64,000 bases of DNA from Streptomyces armeniacus. Its GTDB lineage: Bacteria > Actinomycetota > Actinomycetes > Streptomycetales > Streptomycetaceae. Both the position numbers and the translations under genes were made by a program. The notes beneath the pieces were generated by a model. It had not been told where the DNA came from, did not search any database, and saw only the letters and a program-made list of their open reading frames with translations. The stretch covers positions 7,529,336 through 7,593,335 of the forward strand of contig NZ_CP031320.1 in NCBI RefSeq assembly GCF_003355155.1. The letters run 5' to 3'. Shown here piece by piece: positions 1 to 9,153 of the stretch (its first letter is position 1; every line of letters begins with the position of its first letter).

Positions 1-1197
1 GTCAGCGCGCTCGTCATCACGCGCGTAATCGCCGACGTGGCCGTACGCCGCCGGGCGGTGATGGCGCGGCCCCGGCTGTCCGGCATCGCGGACACCGGCG
101 CCGTACGCCGCTGGCTGACCCGCCGCGCGCCCGACCTGATGCGGCACCGGCGGCGCTGGCTCGCCGGCTCCGCCGCCGCGCTGGTCCTGGCCACGGGCGG
201 GCTGGTGGTCCGCGGCCTGGAGTTCGGGGTGGAGTTCACCGGCGGCCGGTCCGTCGAGTACACCACCGAACGGCCCGTCAGCGGCGAGGCCGCCCGGCAG
301 GCCGTCGCCGACGCGGGCCGGCCGCGCGCGGTCGTCCAGACCTCCGGCGACGGCGACGGCGACCGCCGGGTGTCCGTACGGGCCGGGGAACTGTCCGACG
401 CGGATGAGGCCAAGGTACGGGCCGAGCTCGCCGAGGCGGGCGGATCCGCGGAGCGCGTACGGGACGAGATGATCGGCCCGAGCCTCGGCGAGGAGCTGCG
501 GCGCAACGCCCTCATCGCGCTCGGCGTGGCGCTCGCCGCCCAACTCGCGTATCTCGCCCTCCGGTTCCGCTGGACGTTCGCCGCGTCGTCGGTGGCGGGA
601 ATGGCGCACGACGTGCTGCTCCTCGTCGGCGTCTTCGCCTGGCTGGGCAAGCCCGTCGACGGGGTGTTCCTGGCGGCGCTGCTCACCGTCATCGGCTACT
701 CCGTCAACGACTCCGTCGTCGTCTTCGACCGCGTACGCGAGCTGTGGTCCGCCGATCGCCGCGCGCCGTTCGGCGGCATCGTGAACACCGCGCTCCTGCA
801 GACGCTGCCGCGCACCCTGAACACGGGGGCGGGAGCGGTGTTCATCCTCGCCGCACTGGTTCTGCTCGGCGGCGAGTCGCTGACCGACTTCGCACTCGCA
901 CTGCTCATCGGCGTGGTGCTGGGCACGTATTCGTCGATGTTCACGGCCGCGCCGCTCGCGATCACGCTGGAGGCGCGGAGCAGCGCGCCGCCGCCGCGCC
1001 CGAAGCGGCCCCGCGGGCGGCAGGGCGGACCGGGTGGACCGGGCGGCGGGCCCGGCGCCTCCGACTCGTCCGGCGGGCCTCCCGCGCCCCGCGCGAAGGG
1101 CGGCGCGGAGGGCAGCGCGTACGGCGGCGCGCGGAGCGGGCGCGGACGCCGTACGGCCGGGGGCCGGCCCCCGGGCGACAGCGGGGCGCGCGTCTGA
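1..1197 (+). CDS. secDF: SecDF-type protein translocase subunit, 3' part (5' end outside window)
   Basis: The frame is open from base 1, so the gene starts upstream of the window. The first residues (SALVITRVIADVAVRRR) resemble the last membrane helix of a SecD half, followed directly by a SecF half, so this is probably a fused SecDF. SecF hallmarks are a first helix near 165-200, the periplasmic entry LEFGVEFTGG, and the membrane block around VIGYSVNDSVVVFDRVRE with the conserved Asn-Asp. Several further helices follow, and then a Pro/Gly/Arg-rich cytoplasmic tail of about 75 residues. SecDF proteins use the proton motive force to assist Sec-dependent export at the membrane. Only the SecF half can be judged. 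The product class is secure; whether this is the main or an accessory SecDF copy is not. Confidence 0.85.
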   Translation, partial: VSALVITRVIADVAVRRRAVMARPRLSGIADTGAVRRWLTRRAPDLMRHRRRWLAGSAAALVLATGGLVVRGLEFGVEFTGGRSVEYTTERPVSGEAARQAVADAGRPRAVVQTSGDGDGDRRVSVRAGELSDADEAKVRAELAEAGGSAERVRDEMIGPSLGEELRRNALIALGVALAAQLAYLALRFRWTFAASSVAGMAHDVLLLVGVFAWLGKPVDGVFLAALLTVIGYSVNDSVVVFDRVRELWSADRRAPFGGIVNTALLQTLPRTLNTGAGAVFILAALVLLGGESLTDFALALLIGVVLGTYSSMFTAAPLAITLEARSSAPPPRPKRPRGRQGGPGGPGGGPGASDSSGGPPAPRAKGGAEGSAYGGARSGRGRRTAGGRPPGDSGARV

Positions 1198-1359
1198 GTC
1201 GCAGGTCACAGAAGGCGTGTCCGCGGCGTGATCGTGGCACGTCGACGGCGGGCCGGCACGGCGGACCGGGAGCGATTCCGGCCGCCGTGCCGCCCGCTCG
1301 GGCCGCGGACGTGCTACCTTTGTGGTTAGTTGCAGTTGTGGTTCCCATTGATTCTTGTG

Positions 1360-1390
1360 TGCGCCTGCTGGTTCTGAACCTTCAGGCGCA
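1360..1390 (+). promoter_or_regulatory. Hairpin in the long 5' leader of the cold-shock gene
   Basis: An 8-bp perfect stem (TGCGCCTG at 1360-1367 with CAGGCGCA at 1383-1390) encloses a smaller GGTTC/GAACC stem. It lies about 100 nt upstream of the cold-shock start codon in a gene-free, relatively T-rich stretch. Cold-shock genes often have long structured leaders that control mRNA stability and translation; that role is an inference here. A weak -10-like TACCTT lies at about 1315-1320, with no convincing -35. Confidence 0.45.
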
Positions 1391-1491
1391 TTTTCTGTTT
1401 CCCGGTGTTTTTCTCCGGACGGGTGATCATCGCAGCGACACGTGGTCCGCGCAGTGCGGTCCGCGGTTTTACACCCCGAGGAGATTTACAC

Positions 1492-1695
1492 ATGGCTACT
1501 GGAACCGTTAAGTGGTTCAACGCCGAAAAGGGTTTCGGTTTCATTGCGCAGGACAACGGCGGCGCCGATGTCTTCGCGCACTACTCCGCGATCAACGCTC
1601 AGGGCTTCCGTGAGCTCGCCGAGGGCCAGAAGGTCGAGTTCGACGTCACGCAGGGCCCGAAGGGCCCGCAGGCCGAGAGCATCAACATCGTCTGA
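1492..1695 (+). CDS. Cold-shock domain protein (CspA family), 67 aa
   Basis: This is a complete single cold-shock domain. It begins [18 protein letters not shown] and contains the RNP-1 (KGFGFI) and RNP-2-like (DVFAHYSAI) nucleic-acid-binding strands, ending [11 protein letters not shown]. It would act as a small cytoplasmic RNA/ssDNA-binding chaperone. The start is the ATG at 1492, preceded by a strong GAGGAGATTTACAC ribosome site; upstream in-frame starts would add a sequence foreign to the family. A long leader precedes it and a strong hairpin terminator follows at 1725-1753. A DEAD-box RNA helicase lies next downstream, an arrangement known in Streptomyces and consistent with a joint role in RNA remodelling. 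Confidence 0.95.
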   Translation: MATGTVKWFNAEKGFGFIAQDNGGADVFAHYSAINAQGFRELAEGQKVEFDVTQGPKGPQAESINIV

Positions 1696-1724
1696 TCCAC
1701 CGGCACGGCCACGCGCCGTGCGCC

Positions 1725-1753
1725 GCGGGCCCGCACCACCGGTGCGGGCCCGC
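1725..1753 (+). terminator. Strong hairpin terminator after the cold-shock gene
   Basis: A perfect 13-bp GC stem (GCGGGCCCGCACC at 1725-1737, GGTGCGGGCCCGC at 1741-1753) with an ACC loop lies 30 nt after the stop codon. It has no long U-tract, which is common for actinomycete terminators. Confidence 0.75.
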
Positions 1754-1908
1754 TCCGTTTCCGGATTCCGTTCCTTACGTGTTCCGGAGAACGGCCCCTC
1801 CATTCCCGATCCACGCGTTTTTTCCGCGGTTCGTTCTTGCGATTCCTTTGTGCGGCAGTCGGCCGCCGGGACCTCCTCGACACGTGCCGTCCCGAGGAAG
1901 GTTCCGAA

Positions 1909-3399
1909 ATGAACCGCACCAACCGTTCCAACCGCTCCGGCGCGGGTTTCTCCCGCCGCCCCCGCCCCCAGCAGGGCGGCCAGCGCCGCGGTAGACCGGC
2001 CGCCGCGCCCAGCGGCGAGTTCGCGCTGCCCGTCAGCACCACGCCGCCGCTGCCCGCCGCGGAGTCCGTCGCCGAACTCGAACTCCCGGCCGAGCTGCGC
2101 ACCGCGCTCCAGCAGAACGGCGTCACCGCGCTGTTCCCCGTCCAGGCCGCCACCCTGCCGAACTCGCTGGCCGGCCGCGACGTACTCGGCCGCGCCCGCA
2201 CCGGCTCCGGCAAGACCCTCGCCTTCGGCCTGGCGCTCCTCGCCCGCACCCGCGGCCTGCGCGCCGAACCCCGCCACCCGCGCGCCCTCGTACTCGTCCC
2301 CACCCGCGAGCTCGCCCAGCAGGTGACCGACGCCCTCGCACCGTACGCACGAGCCGTACAGCTGCGCGTGGCCACCGTGGTCGGCGGCATATCCATCAGC
2401 CGCCAGGCCTCCGCGCTGCGCAACGGCGCCGACGTCGTCGTCGCCACGCCCGGCCGGCTCAAGGACCTCATCGGCCGCGGCGACTGCTCCCTGGACCAGG
2501 TCCGCATCAGCGTGCTCGACGAGGCCGACCAGATGGCCGACATGGGCTTCATGCCGCAGGTCACGGCGCTGCTCGAGCAGGTGCAGCCGGACGGACAGCG
2601 GATGCTGTTCTCCGCCACCCTGGACCGGAACGTCGACAAGCTCGTACGCCGCTTCCTGACCGACCCCTCGGTCCACTCGGTCGACCCCTCCGCGGGCGCC
2701 GTGACCACCATGGACCACCACGTGCTGCACGTCACCGACGCCGACAAGAACGCCGCCGTCATGCACATCGCCGCACGCGACGGCCGGGTCCTGATGTTCA
2801 TGGACACCAAGCACGCCGTCGACCGCATGGCCCGCCGGCTGCTGTCCAACGGCGTACGGGCGGGCGCGCTGCACGGCGGCAAGTCGCAGCCGCAGCGCAA
2901 CCGGACGCTGGAGCAGTTCAAGAACGGCGACGTCACCGCGCTCATCGCCACCAACGTCGCCGCCCGCGGCATCCACATCGACGGCCTCGACCTGGTCGTC
3001 AACATCGATCCGCCCACCGACCACAAGGACTACCTCCACCGCGGCGGGCGCACCGCCCGCGCGGGCGAGTCCGGCTGCGTGGTCACCCTCGTACTCCCGG
3101 AGCAGCGGCGGGAGATGACCCGGCTCATGGCCACCGCGGACATCACCGCCCGCACGCTCGCCGTACGCCCCGGCGACGAGGAACTCTCCCGGGTCACCGG
3201 AGCCCGCGCGCCGTCCGGCGTGCCCGTCACAGTCACCCCGCCCACGCCCGCCGCGACACCCGCCTCCGAACGGCCCAAGCGCAGCGGCCGCTCGTCCCGC
3301 GGGCGGCGCAGCCGCTCCGCCGAGGCCCGCAGGGGCACCGCCACCAGGGCCTCCGCACCGCGCCAGCGGGCACCCCGCGGCGAGGCACGCGGAAGCTGA
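1909..3399 (+). CDS. DEAD-box ATP-dependent RNA helicase
   Basis: A 496-residue helicase of the DEAD family. Visible motifs in order: the Q-motif region, motif I ARTGSGKT, Ia PTRELAQQ, Ib TPGRL, II DEAD (VLDEADQM), III SAT (LFSATL), then the second RecA domain with VAARGIHIDGLD and motif VI HRGGRTARAG. The N-terminal 40 residues are Arg/Asn/Gly-rich and the last 90 are basic and low-complexity, as in RNA-binding helicase tails. The ATG at 1909 is chosen because GAGGAAGG lies just upstream; an earlier in-frame ATG at 1837 lacks a site. It probably unwinds structured mRNA or rRNA at low temperature, given the cold-shock gene upstream. A terminator follows at 3407-3442. Confidence 0.93.
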   Translation: MNRTNRSNRSGAGFSRRPRPQQGGQRRGRPAAAPSGEFALPVSTTPPLPAAESVAELELPAELRTALQQNGVTALFPVQAATLPNSLAGRDVLGRARTGSGKTLAFGLALLARTRGLRAEPRHPRALVLVPTRELAQQVTDALAPYARAVQLRVATVVGGISISRQASALRNGADVVVATPGRLKDLIGRGDCSLDQVRISVLDEADQMADMGFMPQVTALLEQVQPDGQRMLFSATLDRNVDKLVRRFLTDPSVHSVDPSAGAVTTMDHHVLHVTDADKNAAVMHIAARDGRVLMFMDTKHAVDRMARRLLSNGVRAGALHGGKSQPQRNRTLEQFKNGDVTALIATNVAARGIHIDGLDLVVNIDPPTDHKDYLHRGGRTARAGESGCVVTLVLPEQRREMTRLMATADITARTLAVRPGDEELSRVTGARAPSGVPVTVTPPTPAATPASERPKRSGRSSRGRRSRSAEARRGTATRASAPRQRAPRGEARGS

Positions 3400-3406
3400 A
3401 CGGCAC

Positions 3407-3442
3407 GCACCCGGCCCCGCGCCAGATCGCGGGGGCGGGTGC
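3407..3442 (+). terminator. Hairpin terminator after the helicase gene
   Basis: Arms GCACCCGGCCCCGCG (3407-3421) and CGCGGGGGCGGGTGC (3428-3442) pair with a single mismatch over 15 bp around a 6-nt loop, starting 8 nt after the helicase stop codon. Confidence 0.75.
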
Positions 3443-3526
3443 GTTCGCGTAGCGTAAAAGCGTAAGAGAACAACGGCTGGGTCACGTGCTGCTCGAGTTG
3501 CGCGTGACTTTCCGTGCTTCGGACCT

Positions 3527-3572
3527 GCAGGCACGCCCCGCCGCCCCTGGCGGACCGCCCGCTGGTGCCTGC
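3527..3572 (+). promoter_or_regulatory. Hairpin in the 5' leader of the sigma-factor gene
   Basis: GCAGGCAC (3527-3534) pairs with GTGCCTGC (3565-3572), with an inner CCGCC/GGCGG pairing. It sits about 50 nt before the sigma-factor start. It could be an mRNA structure affecting expression, or the end of an unseen upstream transcript; no function is proven. Confidence 0.35.
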
Positions 3573-3623
3573 TCTCACGGTGGCCCGCTCCTCCAGGGCT
3601 CCGTGTGATGGGAGAGCGAAGCC

Positions 3624-4475
3624 ATGAACGCTGTATGTTTCCGCGCCAAGCGCGCACGCCATCCCCACGACGACGCCCCCGACACAGCCGCCGACTTCCA
3701 GCGGATCGCGGCGCTGCCCGACGGCCCGGAACGGGACGCACTGCGGCAGCAGGTCGTACGGGAGTGGATACCCATGGCCCACCGGCTCGCCGGCCGGTAC
3801 CGCAACCGCGGCGAGGCGCTCGAGGACCTCCAGCAGGTCGCGGCGCTGGGCCTCGTCAAGGCCGTCGCACGGTACGACCCGGCGCGCGGCACCGCCTTCG
3901 AGAGCTACGCCGTGCCGACGATCATCGGCGAGATCAAACGGCACTTCCGCGACCACATGTGGGACGTCCACGTCCCGCGCCGCGTACAGCACCTGCGCAA
4001 CCAGGTGCGCGCCAGCCACCGCGAACTCAGCCTCACCCTCGGCGGCCGCTCCCCGTCAGTCGCGCAGCTCGCCGAACACAGCGGCCTCTCGCAGGAGGAC
4101 GTACTGCTCGGCATGGAGGCGCTGGAGAGCTACAGCACGCTGTCCCTGGACGCGGAGCTGCCCAGCGCCGACGACGGCTACTCGCTGCAGGACACCCTGA
4201 CCAGCCCTGAGCCCGGCTTCGACCTCGTGCTCTACCGCGAGGCCGTGAAACCGCAGCTGCGCTGCCTGCCGGAACGCGAGCGGCGCATCCTCTACCTGCG
4301 GTTCTTCTGCGAGATGACGCAGAGCCGGATCGCCGAGCAGCTGGGCATCTCCCAGATGCACGTCTCCCGGCTGATCAACCAGACCTGTGACCGCATCCAC
4401 CGCCGCGTCGAGGCGGAGTGGTGCCGCGAGAACGAGGCCGCGGTCACGGCGGGAGTACGGGCGCCCGCGCCCTGA
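3624..4475 (+). CDS. RNA polymerase sigma factor, SigB/SigF subfamily
   Basis: A 283-aa sigma-70 family protein of group 3 (SigB/SigF/SigG type). Region 2 contains MAHRLAGRYRNRGEALEDLQQVAALGLVKAV and the DPARGTAFESYAVPTIIGEIKRHFRD block. Region 3 is around SVAQLAEHSGLSQEDVLLGMEALESYSTLSLD. Region 4 is a C-terminal helix-turn-helix (MTQSRIAEQLGISQMHVSRLIN) that would read -35 elements. It should direct RNA polymerase to stress or development promoters. The start is the ATG at 3624 with GGGAGAGCG upstream. Streptomyces carry several such sigma factors, usually controlled by anti-sigma factors; none is encoded next to it, so partner and stimulus are unknown. Confidence 0.92.
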   Translation: MNAVCFRAKRARHPHDDAPDTAADFQRIAALPDGPERDALRQQVVREWIPMAHRLAGRYRNRGEALEDLQQVAALGLVKAVARYDPARGTAFESYAVPTIIGEIKRHFRDHMWDVHVPRRVQHLRNQVRASHRELSLTLGGRSPSVAQLAEHSGLSQEDVLLGMEALESYSTLSLDAELPSADDGYSLQDTLTSPEPGFDLVLYREAVKPQLRCLPERERRILYLRFFCEMTQSRIAEQLGISQMHVSRLINQTCDRIHRRVEAEWCRENEAAVTAGVRAPAP

Positions 4476-4552
4476 AGGCGGACGGGCCGCGGTGAGGACA
4501 GCTGCGACGGTCAGTGCCACGCGTACGGCGGTCCGTTCCACGCATAGGGCGG

Positions 4553-6202
4553 TCAGAGCCACTTGAGGGCGAACCACAGCTCCATCCGTACATCCGGGTC
4601 GCCCAGGTCCGCGCCGAGCAGCCCGCCGATCCGCGCCACGCGCTGCCGTACGGTGTTGCGGTGCACGCCCAGCACCGACGCGCTCCGGTCCCAACTGCCG
4701 TGCACGGACAGCCAGACGCGGAGCGTCTCCGCCAGCTCCGGGCGGCCCTCCAGCGGCGCCAGCAGCGAACGGGCCAGCGGGCGCGCCTCGTCCCCGTCCA
4801 GCAGCGACGTGACACCACGCGCGTCCGCCGGGCGGGCGCACACCACCGGCCGCCGCGCGGCGAGCGCACGGCGCAGCGCCCGCGCCGCCTCCGCGTCGGC
4901 GCGCCCGAGCTCCGCCGCGGGCACCGGCGCGGACGCGCCGAGCGTCCAGCCCGGCCGCGCCGGCACCGGCCGCCCGCCCGGCACGAGCGCCCGCAGCACC
5001 TCGCCGTCCCGGTCGACCAGGCTGGTGCCCAGCCCGGCTGCCAGCGCCGCGGCGGCGAGCGGCCCGTCCCCGGGGGCCTCATCACGATCCGTACGGTGCT
5101 CATCGTCCGCCCTGTGCGGCTCCCGTCCGCCCTGCGCCTCGTACGGGTCGCGCCGCCCGTGCACCACTGTCCAGCGGTCGGTGCCGCCGTCGATCAGCGC
5201 CGCCGCCTCCTCCGGTGCCGCGCCCAGCAGCAGCCGTACGAGCGCGGCCGTACGGCCCGCCGCAGCGCCCGCCGTACGGTGCCCCGTGAGCAGCGACAGC
5301 AGGACGACGGCGACACGGGCGGCGGCGTCCGCCGTACTGTCCCGCTGTGGCGCGCACACCCCGAGCGCCAGCCGCCCGCCACCGCCCCCGGCGGCACCGG
5401 TCAGCGCGTACGCGCTCAGGAACCAGGCTCCGGACGTACTCGACGCCGACGACGGACCCGGGCGCAGTTGCGCGGTGAGCGATGCGACCGCCGCGCGCGC
5501 GGAGGCGTCCGGCGGCGTCCCCGCACCGGCCAACTCCGCCCCGTCCGGGCCGAACAGCGCCGCCCACGCGCCCGTGTGCCGGGCGAACCGCGCCAGTACG
5601 GCGGGCACCGGATGGGGCCGCGCGGCGGCGCTCGTCAGCGCCTGCTGCGCCTCGCTCAGCCTCCGCAGCGCCGCGTGCCGCCGCTCGGCGACGAGCTGCC
5701 AGAGCGTACGGGCCACCGCCGTGAATGGCGTGCCCGGCGGCACCCGCAGCAGAGGCAGCCCGTGCCGGTCGCACGCGTCGGCCAGCGCGGGCGGCACCTC
5801 GTCGTGCAGCGGGGCGATCCCGAAACCGAGCGCCGCCGCACCCGCCGTCACCGTGCGCTCGACGTACCGCTCCCAGTGCGCGACGGCCGACGCCTCCGTA
5901 CGGGCGCCGTCGTCCTCCGTACGGTGGCCGTTCTCCGTCCGCGGATCGTCCTCCGTACGGTGGCCGGTCTCCGTACGGGCAGCGGCCTCCGTACGGGCGC
6001 CGGCGGGGCAGTGGACACCGGCGCTGAGCAGCAGTTCGCCGCCCAGCAGATACGGCACCGGATCCGCCATCTCGCTCGTGTGCACCGCGTGCACCGGCAC
6101 GTCCGGACTGTCCGGACCGGCAACCTGGCGGAGCGCGAGACCGCCGTCCGCGAGGAGCGCGGACAGCGGTACGGGGGCGGTGGGCGGCACCAGTTCGTGC
6201 AC
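4553..6202 (-). CDS. PucR-family transcriptional regulator
   Basis: This protein of about 549 aa has a PucR N-terminal sensor domain (LVPPTAPVPLSALLADGGLALRQVAG onward). A middle domain follows, and then a C-terminal PucR-type helix-turn-helix (SWDRSASVLGVHRNTVRQRV). The GTG at 6202 is preferred because GGGAGGGAG lies just upstream; an ATG at 6298 would add about 32 unrelated residues. It is divergent from a sodium/solute symporter and a thiamine-diphosphate enzyme gene, so it probably controls uptake and catabolism of a nitrogenous or carboxylic substrate. A stretch encoding repeated Arg-Thr-Glu (about 5890-6000) built from CCGTACGG-like repeats looks like a recent expansion in a linker. Confidence 0.85.
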   Translation of the reverse strand: MHELVPPTAPVPLSALLADGGLALRQVAGPDSPDVPVHAVHTSEMADPVPYLLGGELLLSAGVHCPAGARTEAAARTETGHRTEDDPRTENGHRTEDDGARTEASAVAHWERYVERTVTAGAAALGFGIAPLHDEVPPALADACDRHGLPLLRVPPGTPFTAVARTLWQLVAERRHAALRRLSEAQQALTSAAARPHPVPAVLARFARHTGAWAALFGPDGAELAGAGTPPDASARAAVASLTAQLRPGPSSASSTSGAWFLSAYALTGAAGGGGGRLALGVCAPQRDSTADAAARVAVVLLSLLTGHRTAGAAAGRTAALVRLLLGAAPEEAAALIDGGTDRWTVVHGRRDPYEAQGGREPHRADDEHRTDRDEAPGDGPLAAAALAAGLGTSLVDRDGEVLRALVPGGRPVPARPGWTLGASAPVPAAELGRADAEAARALRRALAARRPVVCARPADARGVTSLLDGDEARPLARSLLAPLEGRPELAETLRVWLSVHGSWDRSASVLGVHRNTVRQRVARIGGLLGADLGDPDVRMELWFALKWL

Positions 6203-6352
6203 GGCTGACTCCCTCCCCAAGGCGCCGGGGGCGGCGGGCGTGGACGGTTCGCACACCCGGCCGGTCGCTGGTGGAGGAAACGTACACTTCTCGGCCACCG
6301 CGAGGACACCTACGTTGTGGCGCCTGACCCCTCAGCTGACCGAGGAGCGCTC

Positions 6353-7933
6353 ATGGCCGTCGACTACGCAGTGATCGTGACGTACCTGGTGGGCATGCTC
6401 GCCACCGGCTGGTGGGGCATGCGCCGGGCCCGCTCCAAGAGCGACTTCCTGGTGGCCGGCCGCCGGCTCGGGCCCACGATGTACGCGGGTACCATCGCCG
6501 CGATCGTGCTCGGCGGCGCCTCCACCATCGGCGGCGTCGGCCTCGGCTACCAGTACGGGCTCTCCGGCGCGTGGCTGGTTTTCACCATCGGCTTCGGGCT
6601 GCTGGCGCTCAGCATCTTCTTCTCCGCGCGCATCTCGCGGCTGCGCGTCTACACCGTCAGCCAGATGCTCGACCTGCGCTACGGCGGCTCGTCCGCGATG
6701 GTCTCCGGCGTGGTGATGTGGGCGTACACCCTGATGCTGTCGGTGACGTCGACCATCGCGTACGCCACCATCTTCGACGTCATCTTCGACCTGGACCGGG
6801 TGCCCGCGATCATCCTCGGCGGCGCCGTGGTGGTCTGCTACTCCGCGCTCGGCGGGATGTGGTCGATCACGCTGACGGACATGGCGCAGTTCGTGATCCA
6901 GACGGTGGGCGTGCTGATGCTGCTGCTCCCGATCGCCGTCTACAAGGCGGGCGGCTTCGCCGAGATGAACGCGGAACTGCCGGACGGCTACTTCTCACCG
7001 ATGAGCATCGGCGCGCAGACGGTGTTCACGTACGTGCTCATCTACTCGTTCGGCATGCTCATCGGGCAGGACATCTGGCAGCGGGTGTTCACCGCGCGCA
7101 GCGACCGTACGGCGCGCGTCGGCGGCACCGTCGCGGGCACGTACTGCCTCGTCTATGCGATCGCCGGAGCCGTCATCGGCACCGCGGCGAAGGTGCTGCA
7201 CCCCGGACTGGCCAACGCCGACAACGCATTCGCCGTCATCGTCGACGAGTCCCTGCCGGTCGGCGTGAAGGGACTGGTGCTGGCGGCGGCGCTCGCCGCC
7301 GTCATGTCCACCTCGTCCGGCGCGCTGATCGCCTGCGCGACCGTCGCCAACAACGACATCTGGGCCCGAATTCGCCGCCGCGCGCGCGGCGGTGCCGAAG
7401 GGAGCGGCGACGGCGGGACCGGGGACGGCGAGGACGGCGGCACCGAGGACGGCGCGGCACGGGACGAGATCCGCGACAACAGGGCGTTCATTCTGCTGAT
7501 GGGCACAGCCGTGATCGTGATTTCCATAGTGATCGACGACGTCGTCGAGGCCCTGACCGTCGCCTACAACCTGCTCGTCGGCGGCCTCCTCGTGCCTGTG
7601 CTCGGTGGTCTGCTGTGGCGGCGCGGTACGGCGTACGGAGCGCTCGCCGCGGCCGGTGTCGGGGGAGCCGTGGTGCTCGCCACGATGGCCTGGAAGGGTG
7701 TGCTCGCGAACGAGCCGATCTATTACGGGCTGCTGGCCTCCCTCGCCGCGTACGTGGCGGTCAGCCTCGCCGGGAAGGCCACCGACCCGGAGCGGCTGGC
7801 GGCCTGGCGGGACCGCCTGGCGGGCGGCGGCAGCGCAGACCCGCCCGCGCCCGACCCGCCCGTGCCGGGCGAGACGGCGGATCAGCCGGGGGGCGGGGAC
7901 AACGGCAGCGCGGCGAACCCGGTGCGCGGGTGA
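6353..7933 (+). CDS. Sodium:solute symporter (SSS family)
   Basis: A 526-aa integral membrane protein with about 13 hydrophobic segments. It has the SSS pattern DYAVIVTYLVGMLATGWWGMRRARSKSDFLVAGR near the N terminus and the GGASTIGGVGLGYQYG signature region. A hydrophilic Gly/Asp-rich cytoplasmic loop lies near residues 345-375. Start: ATG at 6353 with CGAGGAGCG at ideal spacing. It should import a small organic solute with Na+. It is divergent from a PucR regulator and its stop overlaps the next gene by 4 bases (GTGA), implying one operon with the thiamine-diphosphate enzyme. The substrate cannot be read from sequence. Confidence 0.9.
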   Translation: MAVDYAVIVTYLVGMLATGWWGMRRARSKSDFLVAGRRLGPTMYAGTIAAIVLGGASTIGGVGLGYQYGLSGAWLVFTIGFGLLALSIFFSARISRLRVYTVSQMLDLRYGGSSAMVSGVVMWAYTLMLSVTSTIAYATIFDVIFDLDRVPAIILGGAVVVCYSALGGMWSITLTDMAQFVIQTVGVLMLLLPIAVYKAGGFAEMNAELPDGYFSPMSIGAQTVFTYVLIYSFGMLIGQDIWQRVFTARSDRTARVGGTVAGTYCLVYAIAGAVIGTAAKVLHPGLANADNAFAVIVDESLPVGVKGLVLAAALAAVMSTSSGALIACATVANNDIWARIRRRARGGAEGSGDGGTGDGEDGGTEDGAARDEIRDNRAFILLMGTAVIVISIVIDDVVEALTVAYNLLVGGLLVPVLGGLLWRRGTAYGALAAAGVGGAVVLATMAWKGVLANEPIYYGLLASLAAYVAVSLAGKATDPERLAAWRDRLAGGGSADPPAPDPPVPGETADQPGGGDNGSAANPVRG

Positions 7934-8988
7934 GCGCCCCGGGCCGCAACGGCGGCGACCTCGTCACCGAGTCCCTCACCGCCCTCGGCGCCACCACCGT
8001 GTTCGGCCTCCCCGGGCAGCACGCCCTCGGCCTCTTCGACGCCCTGCGCCGCTCCCCGCTGACCCACGTCGGGCTCCGCGTGGAGAACAACGCGGGCTTC
8101 GCCGCGGACGCGTACGCCCGCGTCACCGGCGGCGTCGCTCCTCTGCTGGTGTCCACTGGGCCGGGGGCGTTGTTGACGCTTGCGGCGCTTCAGGAGTCGG
8201 CTGCCGCGTCGGTCCCGGTGCTGGGGATCGGCAGTCAGGTGCCGGTGGCGGGGCTGGGTGGTGGCCGTAAGGGGTATCTGCATGAACTCCGCGATCAGGC
8301 TGCCTCGTTCCGCGGGGTGGTGAAGTCGGCGCGTACGGTGCGTTCGGCCGCCCAGATCCCGTCCGCGCTCGCCGCCGCCTGGGCGGAGGCGCTGGAGGCG
8401 CCGCGCGGACCGGTGTGGGTGGAGATCCCGCAGGATGTGCTGCTCGCCCCGGTCGGGGTGCCGCCGGTCGTACGGCTCGCCGCGGCCGTACGGACGCTGG
8501 AGCCACGCCCCGAACTCACGGCCGAGGCTGCCGCGTTGCTCGACGGTGCCCGGCGCCCGGCGATTCTTGCCGGGGGCGGGGTGGTACGCGCGGGGGCGCA
8601 GCGGGCGCTGCTGGCGCTGGCGGAGCGGCTGGACGCGCCGGTGGCGACCACGTTCGGCGGCAAGGGTGCGTTCCCCTGGGAGCATCCGCTGTCGCTCCAA
8701 TCGTGGCTGGAGGACCAGCACACCACCGAATTCCTGGAAGACGCGGACGTGCTGCTGGTCGCCGGGTCGGGGCTGGGTGAACTGTCGTCGCATTACGGCA
8801 CGTTCAGCCCGCGCGGCAGTCTCGTGCAGATCGAGGCCGACCTGGGCAAGCTCGAGGCGAACCACCCCGCCGCCGTCGCCCTGCACGCCGACGCGGGCCC
8901 GGCGCTGGCTGCGCTCGCGGAGGGCGTGACGGACCGGCGCGGGACGACCGGGACGACCGGGACGGCGGCGGGGTGGTTCGCCTCGAGC
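7930..8988 (+). pseudogene. Thiamine-diphosphate-dependent enzyme (acetolactate synthase-like), C-terminus missing
   Basis: It starts at GTG 7930, overlapping the symporter stop. The N-terminal TPP-binding domain is clear (TVFGLPGQHALGLFDAL, the Glu in RVENNAGFAADAYARVTG). The central domain follows (RRPAILAGGGVVRAGA, PVATTFGGKGAFPWEHPLS). At about residue 350 the similarity to the family ends, and the frame runs into a 16S rRNA leader in opposite orientation. The C-terminal domain that binds the diphosphate and Mg (the GDG...NN region) is absent; family members are about 530-560 aa. The break coincides with an rRNA-operon repeat, so an assembly join is more likely than natural truncation. 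The exact break is somewhere between 8970 and 9005. Confidence 0.75.
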
Positions 8989-9002
8989 GCCACAAAAACA
9001 GG

Positions 9003-9153
9003 GGGCGGGGTATCAACATATCTGGCGTTGACTTTTAGCACGCTGTTGAGTTCTCAAAGAACGGACGCTTCCATCGGACCCGTTTCACCGGGACCCTCCG
9101 GGCGCTTCCCTTCGTGTTCCTCTACGTTAGCGGGTTCCTTCCCCGGATTCCAA
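9003..9153 (-). promoter_or_regulatory. 16S rRNA operon promoter and leader, without its 16S gene
   Basis: Read on the minus strand, this contains TTTGAGAACTCAACAGCG, then a TCAACGCCAGATATGTTGAT box. This is the conserved processing/antitermination leader that precedes 16S rRNA in Streptomyces. A promoter lies upstream: TTGGAA (9148-9153), 18-nt spacer, TAACGT (9124-9129). A 16S rRNA gene should follow within about 150-250 nt to the left, but coding sequence for a TPP enzyme appears instead at about 8990. This identification rests on recalled leader sequence. Confidence 0.75.

Noticed and set aside
1486..3741. Very long minus-strand open frame across the cold-shock and helicase genes
   Set aside because: It is antisense to two clear genes. 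GC-rich third positions keep the opposite frames open, and its translation is Gly/Arg/Ala-rich with no domain.
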